Shown here: in pieces, positions 32,930 to 44,694 of the stretch
How positions within the stretch are numbered: position 1 is the stretch's first letter
Layout of the letters: each line of letters opens with the position of its first letter
DNA from: Toxorhynchites rutilus septentrionalis
Taxonomy: Eukaryota; Arthropoda; Insecta; Diptera; Culicidae
DNA: 64,000 bases
Reading direction: 5' to 3'
NCBI RefSeq assembly: GCF_029784135.1
Contig: NC_073746.1
Location: 148,804,556 to 148,868,555 of the forward strand
The notes under the pieces: model-generated
Database searches by the model: none
The model's input: only the letters and a program-made list of their open reading frames with translations
Told to the model about the DNA's origin: nothing
Position numbers and translations under genes: made by a program

Positions 32930-33930
32930 AATCGGCATTGCAAATACATGAAAGTAGAGGGCACTTTTGCTCCCACCGAAATGTGTTCCCTAACAGAGAC
33001 TTCTAAACCAAGCTGCCCGGGGGAAATAGGCATTGAAAAATATATGCAAGTAGGGGGCATTTTTGTATTTCAAGTAAGGCGAGTGATACGATTAATTCTA
33101 GAAAATAAAATTTAAATTTGGAACTTTAATGTTGATTGCTTCGTGAAATGTCATATCAATGACCGATTGTGTATTGTGAAAAATTTAGCATATGTGTAAG
33201 TGTAAAATTGCATTTGTGTTAAAAATGACTTGATATATGAAACGAATTATTTAATTTTTCATAAATAAAAACCAAGGTGTATTCTCTCTCGAGAACGGGT
33301 CGTTTGGTTTAAGCTGTCTGTTTTGTTGTGTTCATTTTCACACAAAGAAAGTTTATACGGCGATAAAAATTAGAAATGTGAAGAAATATTAGAAAACGTG
33401 ATTTCCCATATGCTCTACATATAGCATTAGTATTAGTCCAATTAAAATTCGTATTGGGTCGAACAAACACTCAGAAAGTAAAGATTATAAAAGAAAACTA
33501 CCTTTTCCTTTTCAAATATCTATATTAAAGTAACATGTTTTTACTGATGAGAAAAATTGATAATTATGTTCGGTATTGGTAATTATCTTATATTAGTTTT
33601 TTCTTCATTTCATCCATACGTAACACAGAAGGCATCTCGTCTTGGATCACAGAGGGCGGTTTTCATCATATCTCGTTCCACTTCGGTATCTTTTATCTGA
33701 TACGCACCATCTAGCGACTGTTTACCATCCTTCTGTCATCATCACTCGGTAAATACTGGTGGAGTGAAAAAAATACCCAACAACCAAACAGAACGGCCCT
33801 TTTCAGGGTCACCAAATCGTTATCAAAGAGTTTAACGATGTAATTCTTCAATTATATCCAAAATCTAGGGATAGCCTAACTGAATCCTACGTCAACCATG
33901 CGGTCGTGTATCGGACACAACCATCCTGTG
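32930..33930 (+). repeat. Repeat family E copy 1, with histone-type 3' end
   Basis: About 1 kb is closely similar in the same orientation to 49470..50455. Shared landmarks are AAATACATGAAAGTAG, CGAGTGATACGATTAATTCT, AACTTTAATGTTG, CGAGAACGGGTC.TTTG, AAGCTGTCTGTTTTGTTGTG, GGCATCTCGTCT, a histone stem-loop, and the closing module CCATGCGGTCGTGT.TCGGAC. No histone coding sequence is found upstream of the stem-loop. The closing module is also shared with family D. Confidence 0.7.
33795..33830 (+). promoter_or_regulatory. Histone mRNA 3' stem-loop plus downstream element
   Basis: GGCCCTTTTCAGGGTC (33795..33810) is a 6 bp stem with a TTTC loop, with one G.T wobble, preceded by AACAGAAC and followed by ACCAAA. 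CAAAGAG at 33824..33830 matches the purine-rich histone downstream element at the usual distance of about 13 bases. These two signals direct U7-dependent 3' cleavage of replication-dependent histone mRNAs. Here there is no histone ORF, so it is an orphan signal carried by a repeat. Confidence 0.75.
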
Positions 33931-35536
33931 ACTTTTTTTCATCCCATTTGTTTATTTTATCAGTAACCATTTTTATGTGTTTAAGAGTATTCCTATCTTA
34001 TCGATTCACATTCATTTATTACACAGTAGCCATTCAGGCGTAAGAGTATTCCTATTCTATCGATACACATGTCGCCTTTTTCTGCGTATGAATATCCCTA
34101 TTTTTCAAATTTACACAGTTGATCCACACCCAGCGGGACTGTTGATATGAGGCTTCCATTGTTGTGTTATAAATAGCACCAATTATCGATGCATCCGACC
34201 GTAACGTAAGCGGTAAGGGACTGGGATTACCGTCACATGATGATTGTAGCGTGGACATAGTAGCTAGAATAACACACAAAGATGGTCAGTTGAGGGCCTT
34301 GAGTTATGAGTTCATGATCGTCCGCTTAGTAGCGGATACGCAACCAATTAGACTATGAAGACCCTCTATATCATTCAAATGAACAATGTGATTTTTGAAT
34401 TGTACTCCGATTTTAGATGTAATGTAATGATAATGGTGGTTTTTATGTTGGTCCCAAATACATCGAGGGTTGTTGGTTTGTTGGCATGACCTCAGGTTTA
34501 AAACAACCCTCATAAAAATAATTTGATAGTGTCAAGTCACATGATTTCGATGGCCTAAATTGCCTGGTGGCTCTGGTAATCCGGTAATGGCGGATTCTTC
34601 GGCTGAAGGAGGCCTCGTTGTTGATGGCTCAGAAGCTCAGAAATTTCGCCCTTACGTCTTGAGAAAGACCAAACGATGTTGACGTTTGGATGTTTGTTCC
34701 AATAATTAGGAACACTTCTAAATACTCATGAATTCGTTCTCGCGATGCTTCACATTGAAAGGTTGGATTTGAAATGAATATGGAATTAACGACGTTTAAC
34801 ACTCGAAGGTTGGAATTAGAATGACAAATATTGCATTGGTAGGAAGGAATTCGCATGCTGTTCCATCTTCGTTGTTATTCGTTATATTTTATGCTGTATT
34901 CGGGTTTTGCTGCTGTTAGTAGTTGTGTTATGTCATACGTTCCATTCCGGAAGGAGAGGCTTGGATGGGACAAAGGATAGAAATGGAAATAGAAAGCTAC
35001 TTTATTGGATACTTTCTCCTTTTTCGCGATATCGGTCGAAACCCGGACTTAATTAGGAAGCGTTGAACGCAATCAATCGGAATTGGAACCGGCGTTAACG
35101 CATGATGGCGGTGCATACAGCTCGTGAACATATCTCCATGAGCTGCCCGGTATCCGTGACGAGGACATGTAAGGGAATGGATTTCCAGACAACCTCTCGT
35201 GGTGGAAAGGAATCAAAAAATATATTTCTCATTTGATCATCCGTCTTGGAAAAGAGTATTGCGGGAACAAATTCACCAAGGCGCGTTAATCGCTCATCTC
35301 TCACAATAACCTCTAATGAAAGTTTCAATTCTTGGATGGGAGGCAACTTCAAATCGATTCGTTCGAATCTGGATGATATCACGTTGTAAGAAAATCTCAG
35401 AAAGAATCTGACAATTCCATGGGGCTTTCGAAAGGAACTTATGTAACTCACATATTGAAGGGTCTCGTGGATCAAGTGGTTTGGAATATGGTACAGGCAT
35501 CCAATTTACCAAATTATCATCTGAAGATCGATTGGG
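33931..35536. other. Intergenic, no gene recognised
   Basis: A short local duplication AAGAGTATTCCTAT.TTATCGAT. occurs at about 33985 and 34040. A 126-codon open frame on the - strand (35095..35475, containing SRFERIDLKLPPIQELKLSL) and an overlapping one have no recognisable domain. They may be relics but cannot be assigned. Confidence 0.4.
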
Positions 35537-35576
35537 TTCATTATTATGGTTTTCTTAGAAAAACCATAATAATGAA
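35537..35576. repeat. Perfect 17 bp hairpin
   Basis: TTCATTATTATGGTTTT (35537..35553) is exactly inverted at 35560..35576 across a 6-base loop CTTAGA. It lies upstream of a DD37E transposase relic. It could be a palindromic insertion footprint. Confidence 0.6.
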
Positions 35577-35865
35577 GAAGAATAGAAGACGGCTCATTTC
35601 TATGATTCTTAGCTATCGTTTGAGGCACATTGAGGCACATCTGAATGCTCTGCTCTGGTATACGCAATTGGGGAAGAGTAAGACAGCGGTTATCACTCAA
35701 CTTGGTCACTCGGTCTATCATCAAATTGCCCATCAGCAAGTTGGAATAAACGTCTACTGCTTTTTCGATGGCCTTCGTAGTTATTGCGACTCACCACAGA
35801 CATTTTCTGCTTCCCCGGTACTGTTTTTGAGATGCGATGTGCACCGCAAAAAGAAATTGTTCTCA

Positions 35866-36278
35866 TCAGTAGATCTGAAAAACATTGAAAAGAGTCGGAA
35901 TAAAGTGCTGAAAGAAGACAAGAGCACCGGAAATTTTTCGACGCTGAAATCCCAATGCCGCCGGCTGATAAAACAATATTCCAGAAAATTTTTGGTTTTG
36001 AGCGACGAAAGTTACGTCCCTCTTTCGAAGACGCACATTCTCGGAAACGATCGATGCTATTCCATTGATAGTTATACTGCATCTCCGAACATAAAATATG
36101 AGTTTGAACATACGTTTGAATAGAAAGTGATGCTGTACATTGCCATTTCTGAGAGAGGTATTCGTAAGCCATGGCTCAAGACCTCCGGTTTAGCTATCAA
36201 TCAAGATGTTACCAGTACGAATGTTTGAAGAAAATTTTGCTCCCGTTTCAACAAAAACATCATGCAGCTGGGCAATAG
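35866..36278 (+). pseudogene. DD37E-type transposase relic, copy 1
   Basis: The frame gives STLKSQCRRLIKQYSRKFLV then LSDESYVPLSKTHILGNDR, the first catalytic D block (LSDES). A TAG at 36121..36123 replaces a Lys codon present in copy 2 (FE.KVMLYIAIS), and KPWLKTSGLAINQ follows. A one-base deletion precedes the block matching ECLKKILLPFQQKHHA. The second D and the E are missing because the copy ends at about 36278. It is closely related to 36677..37480. Confidence 0.75.
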
Positions 36279-36676
36279 TTCAGCTAGCTTAAAATATTGC
36301 ACGAAACGCTCTCATCTCAGTTACGTACACCCCAATACAGAAATGAAAGGCCTAGTCCTACGTCAAAACCGGGTGCAGTCCACTCTGCAGTGAGTTATCG
36401 CAGTTCAGTATCGTAGTTTATTTCATAGTTACGAGTCGAAGTTAGTATTATTTTGGATCAAATGAAGCATTTAAATGCGTGTTTGATCCAAAATTAACCA
36501 ATTTGGTCCCTTTTTCGTTAATAGGTCCCAATTGGATCTAATTATTTGTTTAGAACATGTAACATTCGTTCAGGGGACCACAACAATTTTACGTTTGTTC
36601 GCTTGATCATTTCATCATTTCTAGCATGTTTGTACGTCCAAAGCGAGGATAATCTTCAAGCCTTGTCAAAACAAAG
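36279..36676. other. Intergenic between two transposase relics
   Basis: At 36357..36375 TAGTCCTACGTCAAAACC resembles the family D terminal motif. The words AATTGGATCTAATT and TTGGATCAAATG recur. No gene is seen. Confidence 0.4.
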
Positions 36677-37480
36677 ATGGCGTCGAAACAGCACGTGCTC
36701 CGCGAACGCATTGTACGGTTCTACGAAACGCATTTCCAGCAAGGAAAAAAGTTCACGTGGCACATTTTAAGGAAGAAAATGTACCTGTCAGTACGGTATA
36801 TCGTATCCTGGCTTCCCTGAACGTAGCCTGCCTGCGTGACGCCGGTCGGAAATATGGCTGCTCCCACGTATTGATCCATCGGACCCTCAAGATATTTTCC
36901 GCTGTCTAAAACGCATATTCCAGGAAATGATAATTACTACTCCAGTGACAAGTCATCCACACCGCCTGAAGTGAAATACAAGTTCAAGCAAAAGTTTGAA
37001 AAAAAGGTTATGTTGTACATCGCCATTTCCGACCGGGGCATTTCAAAGCCTTGGTTTAAGCCGAGTGGTCTGACAATCAACCAACAAATCTATCGAGAAG
37101 AGTGCATCGATAAAATCCTGCTGCCGTTCCTGAACGAGCATCACGCGGATGGGAAGTACGTCTTCTGGCCGGACAAGCCGTCTTCCCATTACGCCAAGAA
37201 GACGCTGGCGTATCTTGAGGAGAAAAAGATACCATTCGTGCCGAAAGATCGAAACCCAACAAACTTGCCCCAGTGCCACCCAATAGAGGATTTCTTTGGC
37301 TCACTCAGTGCCCTAGTGTATAAAAACAATTGGAGGGCCAAGGGCACGAAGCAACTGACTTCAAGAATCCGGAATTGTATCCGGAAAATGGACGTAAGTG
37401 CCGTACTACATTCTTGTGAGAGCATCGCGACAAAGTTGAGTCGAACAGCAGACCACGGCCCTTACTCAAGCATTCACTGA
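36677..37480 (+). pseudogene. DD37E-type transposase relic, copy 2, internally deleted
   Basis: From ATG 36677 the N-terminal HTH region reads ASKQHVLRERIVRFYETHFQ. The frame breaks at the codon after KFT and resumes as VPVSTVYRILASL. A deletion then removes the first catalytic D block. From 36971 to 37480 a clean frame gives VMLYIAISDRGISKPWFKPS, YVFWPDKPSSHYAKK and PQCHPIEDFFG, with 37 residues between the second D and the E. This is the DD37E spacing of mosquito ITmD37E-like elements. It cannot be active without the first D. Confidence 0.8.
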
Positions 37481-37852
37481 CATTTTTTTGAAGAAAATAC
37501 ATTATGTTATTAATAAAAAATACTGAAATCGATGAAAAAAAAATATTTTTTTTATATGTGATTGAAAAAATTTTCATTTTTTATTTAACACCCGTTATTC
37601 AGCATTGAAACCTCTTTTTTCGCGAATAAGTATCGTTTTCCAAAACTACTTTTACACGTATATTTTCCAATATCTACGTGATATTACGAGTTGCAATTTT
37701 GTGTGCGTTCATACGAAGGATGAAAACACTTAATATAGTCATACATTAGTTTTCACTAACGAATCATAGGTATAGCTCAGTAAACTTTTAAACCAGACTA
37801 GTATTTTGTATTTTTTCTTCGAACATACATCCTACTCCACCTTCATTGTTAT
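37481..37852. other. AT-rich spacer
   Basis: A- and T-runs are frequent. It probably includes the 3' end of the preceding transposon, but inverted ends could not be fixed. Confidence 0.35.
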
Positions 37853-39075
37853 AAAGGGTGTGTCACATCAAATTGCATCACGGAAAAAACGCTGTAGAAA
37901 TTCGCCCAGTAGACCGATCCTTTTGAAAATTTTAGACAGTAAAATAAAAACTATTAAACAACTTTTGGCATTTTCTTTTTATTCATACTTCGAGCCCAAG
38001 CCCGTATGCTTCCTCCTTCCACCTTCCTCTTTACCCCGTCCATAAGGTTCTGTACAACGTCAGATTGTAGTTTTTTTTGAACAGAAATCCATTTTCTCTT
38101 GAAGTCCGCCTCCGATGTGCGTTGGGCGGGTTCATTTCCTTTGGCACGAAGGTGACCCCGTTGGCTTCGTACCACTCCAACACGTCCTTTGAATAGTGGC
38201 ACGAAGCGAGATCCGGCCAGAAGATGGTCGGACCCTCGTGCTGCTTCAATAGTGGTAGTAAGCGCTTCTGTAAGCACTCCTTAAGGTAAACCTGCCCGTT
38301 TACCGTGCCGGTCATCTCGAAGGGGGCGCTCCGCTTTCCGCAAGAGCAGATCGCTTGCCACACCATGTACTTTTTGGCAAACTTGGATAGTTTCTGCTTG
38401 CGAATCTCCTCCGGAACGCTGAATTTGTCCTCTGCGGAGAAGAACAACAGGCCCGGCAGCTGACGAAAGTCCGCTTTGACGTAGGTTTCGTCGTCCATTA
38501 CCAGGCAATGCGGCTTCGTCAGCATTTCGGTGTACAGCTTCCGGGCTCGCGTCTTCCCCACCATGTTTGCCTTTCGTCGCGGTTAGGAGCCTTCTGAACC
38601 TTGTATGTACGCAGGCCCTCCCGCTGCTTGGTCCGCTGGACGAATGAACTTGACAAATTCAGCTTATTGGCGACATCCCGGACCGAACTTCTCGGATCAC
38701 GTCTAAACTGCTTAACTACGCGCTTGTGATCTTTTTCACTGACGGAGCATCCATTTTTGCCGTTCTTCACCTTCCGGTCGATGGTTAGGTTCTCGAAGCA
38801 TCGTTTTAGTACTCTGCTGACCGTGGATTGGACGATTCCCAGCATCTTACCGATGTCCCGATGTGACAACTCCGGATTCTCGAAATGAGTGCACAGGATT
38901 AATTCACGACGCTCTTTTTCGTTCGACGACATTTTTCCAAATTTACGAAAAATTGACAGTGAAGCATGGCCAACGTGATCTATACACTCTTATCTGATTA
39001 TAAGCGAAAGCTGAAGATATAATTCCTAAAAATTAAATTTCTACAGCGTAGAAAATTAGATCACCGTTCAATTGC
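37853..39075 (-). mobile_element. ITmD37E-like element
   Basis: The left end reads AAGGGTGTGTCACATCAAAT with CGCTGTAGAAATT further in. The right end carries AATTTCTACAGCGTAGAAAA, giving a shared inverted core of about 14 bp (ACGCTGTAGAAATT). About 1.2 kb, it carries one transposase gene on the - strand. The DD37E group of the IS630-Tc1-mariner superfamily is well known from mosquitoes. Exact ends are approximate. Confidence 0.75.
37954..38932 (-). pseudogene. ITmD37E transposase, frameshifted and lacking the catalytic Glu
   Basis: From ATG 38932 the N-terminus MSSNEKERRELILCTHFENP has an HTH with HRDIGKMLGIVQSTVSRVLK. A one-base deletion near 38566 breaks the frame at NRDERQ/MVGKTRARKLYTEM. 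The first D is in CLVMDDETYVKADF and the second in IFWPDLASCHYSKDVLEWY. After MNPPNA (about 38125) the segment that should carry P.L.PIE is deleted, and the reading resumes out of frame as AQRTSEADFKRKWISVQKKL and ends RKVEGGSI. Without the third catalytic residue the enzyme is dead. Length would otherwise fit the family (about 340 residues). Confidence 0.85.
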
Positions 39076-39694
39076 CTTTTATTTTCCTGGTGTACACGTT
39101 GGGGCATGTTGCCTATTCGGTTGCGTCTCGAAACATTCTGTGCTTCTAGCTGTATGTCTGAACATGTTACTATTAGAAATCATGTCATGCACAACATATT
39201 GCATTTGAAGAAAGGATGGGAATGATTTGAGGATTGCTCTTCTCACACTGTCAGTTGTGAACTAACTACAATTCACGTTTTGAGAAAACCTTATCGTAAT
39301 GCTCCAGGAACTTGGATGCGTGGAAAGTGGAAGTCAATTATTATTAGATTAATTATAGTAATTAAATAAATTAAAACAACAGTTATATTCGTTTTATTTT
39401 TTCTCACTTCATTGAGCGGCGTTCTCATTTGCGGAAATAAGAAATTCAATTATTGCTTCCTTAAATAAGCTTACCTACTCACAAGACAAAGCATGAACCT
39501 AGTAATTGGCTTACGCAATACTTATGTAACGAGATAAAATCTTAAGAAAATCGTAAAGAAAAACTCAATGGCCAATAACTTCGTCAAATGCCGTCGATGG
39601 GGGTGAAAATGGGTCAAAAAAGGTAGTTTTTGAACTTTTTGTTGAATAACTATCGTAAGTTAGAGTAAAATACGACACGAAACACGAAAACATT
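39076..39694. other. Intergenic, nothing recognised
   Basis: This is AT-rich and no gene or repeat was identified with confidence. Confidence 0.35.
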
Positions 39695-40370
39695 AGACCC
39701 GTATTTTTCATCATTAGGGTGATCATTTTCCATTGTAGGGTTGCCCAAAAAATTATTTTTTTCCCATTTTTCCGAAAAATGACTTTTTTAAATTCATAAC
39801 TTTTAAACTACCGGGGCGATTCAAATGGTCGATATACCAATTTGAAGCCGCTTAAAACACGCATAGATGTTGTCCTGTGCATAGACATATTGAACGAAAA
39901 CTGAAAACATGTTAACTTTGCAAAATCACTCGAAAATGAAAAAAATACTCTCTCTGATATTCGGATATGTTATGTAAAAAAACCTCAGCTTTCAATAAAA
40001 AATATAAAAAATATAGTGACCTTAGTTCCGAAACCATGTAAGCCATGAAAATCAATTACAATCAATAATTTCGAAAACGAAATCTTTTTTTTTTTTCAAG
40101 TGTAATATTTTTCAAACAAAACTAGCTCATTAGCTTTAAGTTGATATATTGATCATCTCAATCGGTCCAGTAGATCAAAAGTTATGAATTATTGAAAAGG
40201 TCATTTTTGGAAAAAGGGGGAAAAGTTGATTTTTCGGACCACCATAAAATAGAAATCGCCACCCTGATGAAAAAAAATAAAAAATACGGGTCTAATATTT
40301 GATGATGAGGAATAAAACTACCAACTTTTATGGAAATCTCACAATCACTATATCGGTTTGGCATGGAATT
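39695..40370. mobile_element. CAGCC-type MITE, left outer end missing
   Basis: Inner inverted arms are AACATTAGACCCGTATTTTT on the left and AAAATACGGGTCTAATATTT on the right, with the body resembling 7303..7909. The right outer end reads TATATCGGTTTGGCATGGAA. The left outer CAGCC end is not seen. No ORF. Confidence 0.65.
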
Positions 40371-42107
40371 CAATTTTGTGTTTGACACGAAAATTTTTGA
40401 TGTTCAACACTTTCCAGATGTTCAACAGTCTAAAAAATTCTAGCTACAAATAAATTTCAATTGTTGTTTTCCAAACACTCTCTTCAAAAACATCTACGTC
40501 TGAAAGTTACATGTTATGTTGCCCAATTGAAAACATTTACATAACCTTTACCATTGGAAAATGCGATTAAAAATATAGTGTAATCAATGATCATTTGGCA
40601 CTACAATTTTCATTAAATAGAAATAAAAAAGTGCATCCTCAAAATAAGTTTTATAATAAAAACAGCTGCAAATTTTTCACTGCCACTAATTTTTCACAAC
40701 ACCTGATATAATTTTTTAACAGTTCTTCAATCATCCTGGGTCATGTTACACTGAAATATTACATTTTTAGATTCTGTTATTCTTCTCACATTCCATTTGT
40801 CGAACACTCCCATAACCTCAAATTGTCGTTTCCATTAGAAGGGGAGCCAGAAATTTTTGAAGAACATCATCTAACGTTTTTGTTCAAATTATGCAATTGT
40901 AAATAAAACTACAGTTGAAATTCAATTATGTTGGTGTTTTCTAGTGTGTAAATCAACAAAAGAAAAAATATACCGAAGACAACAATTCGATGTAACTGAA
41001 ATGTCCACTTTTGTGAACAATTTAATATATGTGACCGTACTCAATTTTATCCTTTTATAATTTTGAATATGCGACTATAGTCATTTTTTCTCTTCTTACA
41101 TATTTCTTGGAAATTCTTGCAAATGGAAAAACTTCGAAGAAAAATAATAGAATAATATGATATTCATTTTACTCATATCTGGCATCCCTGCTTTCGTCAT
41201 TGAGCTTATTTACATTTAAGACGAGACATGACAATAGGGGGCCGATTCCGGACCACTTTTTCTGTCAAACTCGGACCACTCGCAACTCGGCTCCTGATTG
41301 GTTGATGAATTTTACTTGGCGTTATTTATTTACCTGAAGCACGTCTTCCTTACCCTAATTTAACCTATTTTCTATACACTTTCCGATATTCCCACTAAAA
41401 CTTATCATTATAATAATCAATATAATTCAGATATTATTTTTGTAAGAAATTTGTTACCACATAAAAAAAATTCCATTCACATTGAACACTAATTCGATAC
41501 GGAGAATTTAATTTTCATTCATTATTTCGTTTCTATTTGAAAATATTTTTATGTTTCTATTTTTATCTTTGACGTTTCGCTAACTCGTAAAACGAAGTTC
41601 AATTACGTGTCGTTCATTTCATTTTATTTGTGAAGTGTATACGATCTCTTGATAAATAAAATGAACAATAAATTTAATTCATGTACTTCAACATATACTC
41701 CTGCTATCAAATCTACTTTTCCTAATTTTCTTTGTTCTCTCCACATTTAATTTTTTTACCAAAGTACAAAAATAACAGGAAAATGTTAATTGTTTAAAAT
41801 AGGTGACATTCAGTTGAATGATTAATACAAAAAAGGGTAATGCTCAGAAAATACATTATATAAAGAACATATATTTCTCTCATGGGAAAATAATCTCCCG
41901 AAATTTTATAACATTTGGCAACCTTCACATTTTGCTCCCCTGTTATCTAGCACTTGGTCGGCGAAAATGCAGAAAGAAGAGTAAGAAGCCAGTTGTCACG
42001 TCTTGTCTTAGATTTACATTACCGTTTTGCCTCACGCAAGGCGGGTATATGATACTAGATTAGGCCGTTTTGTCTCTAAGTTGTTCGGGGAGCGGTATAT
42101 GAAAACA
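40371..42107. other. Intergenic, no gene recognised
   Basis: This is strongly AT-rich. A short more balanced patch at 41235..41330 contains TTCCGGACCAC and CTCGGACCACTCG but no frame with recognisable content. Confidence 0.4.
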
Positions 42108-42382
42108 GTGTGCACCCGTGGCCGAGCAGTTAGCGTCTCACATTATCATGCCGGGTGTTCGGCTTCGATTCCCGTTCTGGCCGGGGGATTTTTCGTCAGA
42201 GAAATTTCCTTCGACTTGCACTGTGGTCACGCGTATTCTAGAGCTTGCCCCTCGGAATACATTCAAGGCGTGTTATTTGGCTTAAGAAATCTCAAATAAG
42301 TATTAATAAATGACGCTAGTTAATGCATATGTTGAGACGGCAAAAGTGCCACAGGGAACGTTAACGCCATTCAAGAAGATAT
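42108..42382 (+). mobile_element. tRNA-derived SINE, + strand copy
   Basis: It starts CCCGTGGCCGAGCAGTTAGC (A-box region). The B box is GGCTTCGATTC. The body has ATTTTTCGTCAGAGAAATTT and CACTGTGGTCACGCGTATTC. The 3' end reads GAACGTTAACGCCATTCAAG. It is colinear with 26840..27108 and 57017..57284. Confidence 0.8.
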
Positions 42383-43295
42383 GAAAACAGTACGGAAGAA
42401 AGCAGACGGAAAATTATTCACTTGAAGCGTGAAAGAGACAGGCTGATCACAAGCGAGGTTTCGCACAACCGTATTGTGTTTTGTTTACAAACAAAACACG
42501 GTATACTTTCAAAATAGCTACAGAATGGTTTTCGCATATTGGCCCACCTTAGGATATACTTCTAAGCGCCTTGATCTCACGATTGGTTGAATGGATGAAT
42601 GGTTGAATGTTCTCATGAACAATACAAATGGTCTAATATAATAAATTTATCAAGAAATGACGCTTGATGGTTACTATAGAGTGATGCTGGGGAGTTTTCA
42701 GTAATTTTATATGTTATCACGAAGAAATCAAGAATATATGAACATACCTAGATTAAGTGTTCAACATTTGGCGAGTTTGACTGCACAAAAAAAAAAATCG
42801 CGTCGTTTGTATTTTCGAGTGTCCCGCTGAAAAAGACGCATGCGGAAATACCCTATGATCAGAAAATACCGGGAATCTATAAGGTAAATGATTTTGGTTT
42901 GTCCAGTTGAAAATACGACCATGGTTTGTCCAATGTTTTGAATTTTGAATCAGATTTTCAGAGCTAAACCATTAAATTAACGCATTTCGATGACTTCAAT
43001 TCTGATCATGAGTTGTCCAATTAATTGATATTGTTTTGTCCACATGATTTCCATGGCAACCGCTTGGCGCGCTGAAGTTTGTTTGAGGAAAATCGTTAAA
43101 ATACATAAAAATTTGAATAATTTCAACGCCTTATGGTATTGTATGGTATTGTGGTATTATTAACAACTAGAGACTTGGGGCTTTTCAACAAACCCAAACT
43201 CGTATCGATTATATGTTATTTTCATGAAGAAAAATCGATTTGAATTTACTAGTTTCGTAAAAACACCCTAAATTGGACTAACCAAGATCATTTAC
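42383..43295. other. Intergenic with a dispersed repeat shared with the M13 intron
   Basis: The stretch 42880..43060 shares GGTTTGTCCA, CATTTCGATGACTTCAATTC-like and TTTGTCCACATGATT words with 18200..18640. The class of this repeat is unknown. No gene is seen. Confidence 0.4.
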
Positions 43296-43731
43296 CCTAT
43301 AAATAAAAATGATTTGGTGTCCGTTCCTTACGATTTAACTCAAGAACGGAGCAACGAATTTGAACAGTCAGTATCAGAATTGAAGTGTCTCAGTCTGCGT
43401 CAGGTGTATATGTTAAAAAAGTTATGAAAACCATTCGGAAAGCTGAAAAAATTGGAAGTTCATTTTTGGCATGTTTTGTATATCTATATAAATAAAAATG
43501 ATTTGGTGTCCGTTACTCACGATTTAACTCAAAAACGGAGCAACGGATTTGAATAGTCAGTATTAGGATTGATCTGTCTCAATCTGTGTCAGGTGTATAT
43601 GCCAAAAAAGAAATTATATACTGCGAATATAGATCGCGAACAGAGAAATAATTTCCGGGAACGCGAGTGTTCGAAATTATATTAATCGGAAATGCAATTG
43701 TGGGCGGGACGAAGTTTTCCGGGTCAGCTAG
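43296..43731 (+). mobile_element. Helitron with two 5' heads
   Basis: Heads lie at 43296 (CCCTATAAATAAAAATGATT) and 43483 (TCTATATAAATAAAAATGAT). The single 3' end at 43731 is GGGCGGGACGAAGTTTTCCG followed by GGTCAGCTAG and then T. The 249 bp copy 43483..43731 is the most compact complete one in the window. Non-coding. Confidence 0.75.
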
Positions 43732-44260
43732 TTTTAAAATAAAACAAAATAGAGTTAAACTCCAGGAAAATTCACAACACTCATGTGCCAACGCTTGACC
43801 CAGTGCTCCATGCATCCCTGGTAGGCCGACGAAGGGATGCCCTTTAGTTCCCTCGTCGCATTCTCTTTGATCTCTTCGATCGACTGAAATCTTTTTCCAC
43901 GAAGTGGAAACTTCGACTTGGGAAACAAAACAAAACAAAGCCGCATGGGGCCATATGATGTGAATACGGTGCTTGCTCGATGGTATTTACATGTTGTTTG
44001 GTCAAATAATTCGGTAAAATTCAGGTTCATGGCTTGCAACAATGTAGAATGTACAAAGCGCTTTCCTAAAGATTTCATCAACGACACTTCCGTTGTTTGA
44101 ATCATTTCATTCGTTTCATTTTATCTACATTCGATTAATTGTATAGATCTTAAAAACATTCAAACACATTATTTGCAATACATTCTTTATTTTTTATTTC
44201 ATGACCAAAATATTCATTAAAAAATGTTTATGGCGGAACAAAGTTTGCCGGGTCAGCTAG
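43732..44260 (+). mobile_element. Further Helitron 3' segment containing a mariner relic
   Basis: It ends GGCGGAACAAAGTTTGCCGG followed by GTCAGCTAG at 44260, a second Helitron 3' terminus. Its 5' head is not visible, so either this is a 5'-truncated copy or the head is one of those at 43296/43483 with read-through of the first terminator. It carries a mariner fragment at 43745..43930. Confidence 0.5.
43745..43930 (-). pseudogene. Mariner transposase C-terminus
   Basis: On the - strand LFPKSKFPLRGKRFQSIEEI is followed by KENATRELKGIPSSAYQGCM and EHWVKRWHM, then a decayed end. This matches the C-terminal stretch LFP.LK..L.G..F.S.E.I......L..I...(AY)...F..W..RW..CI. The catalytic residues are upstream and missing. 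Confidence 0.7.
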
Positions 44261-44325
44261 TGTATCTATAACACGTGGGCAAGAATAAATCTCCGATCAA
44301 CAATACAAACCATGCAAATCTTGGT

Positions 44326-44341
44326 TGCCCTGAAAAGGGCC
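44326..44341 (-). promoter_or_regulatory. Degenerate histone 3' stem-loop
   Basis: On the - strand GGCCCTTTTCAGGGCA is followed by ACCAAG. Five of six stem pairs are kept. No clear downstream element follows. It is a third occurrence of this signal outside a histone gene. Confidence 0.5.
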
Positions 44342-44694
44342 GATGGATGGAACTTCCTATTAAAGAGTTATTTCCAGAATTTCCAAAAAACCAAAATAAC
44401 CGGACAGCGTGAGATTGAAAGTTTTCCTTAGTAGAAAGCATCCATATTAAATGATATAAATTCTGTGCTGTAACAGTTATCGCTGCTGACAGAATCGTTA
44501 TTATCATGAAAAATTGTCGGCCCACATTTCCGGTCGTTTGCGACGTACAGGCAGACTACTGATCGGATGGCATTAAAACCTGACAGATGTGCGTCTTAAG
44601 GTCGTTCCAAAATAAGAAGAAAAAAAAATAAACCGGTTCCCGCATGCACGGTACGTTTCAATAAAAAAAATCCGGTACTTTCTGATCATAGTGT
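44342..44694. other. Intergenic
   Basis: No gene is seen. It lies between the degenerate stem-loop and the large palindrome. Confidence 0.3.

Noticed and set aside
35095..35512. Two overlapping - strand frames with LPPIQELKLSLEVIV
   Set aside because: They look somewhat protein-like but no family could be recognised and they shift frame; noted only in the intergenic entry.
35419..35860. First half of a 234-codon + strand frame
   Set aside because: Only the later part resembles a transposase. The first half has no recognisable content, includes a hairpin, and is probably a chance extension.
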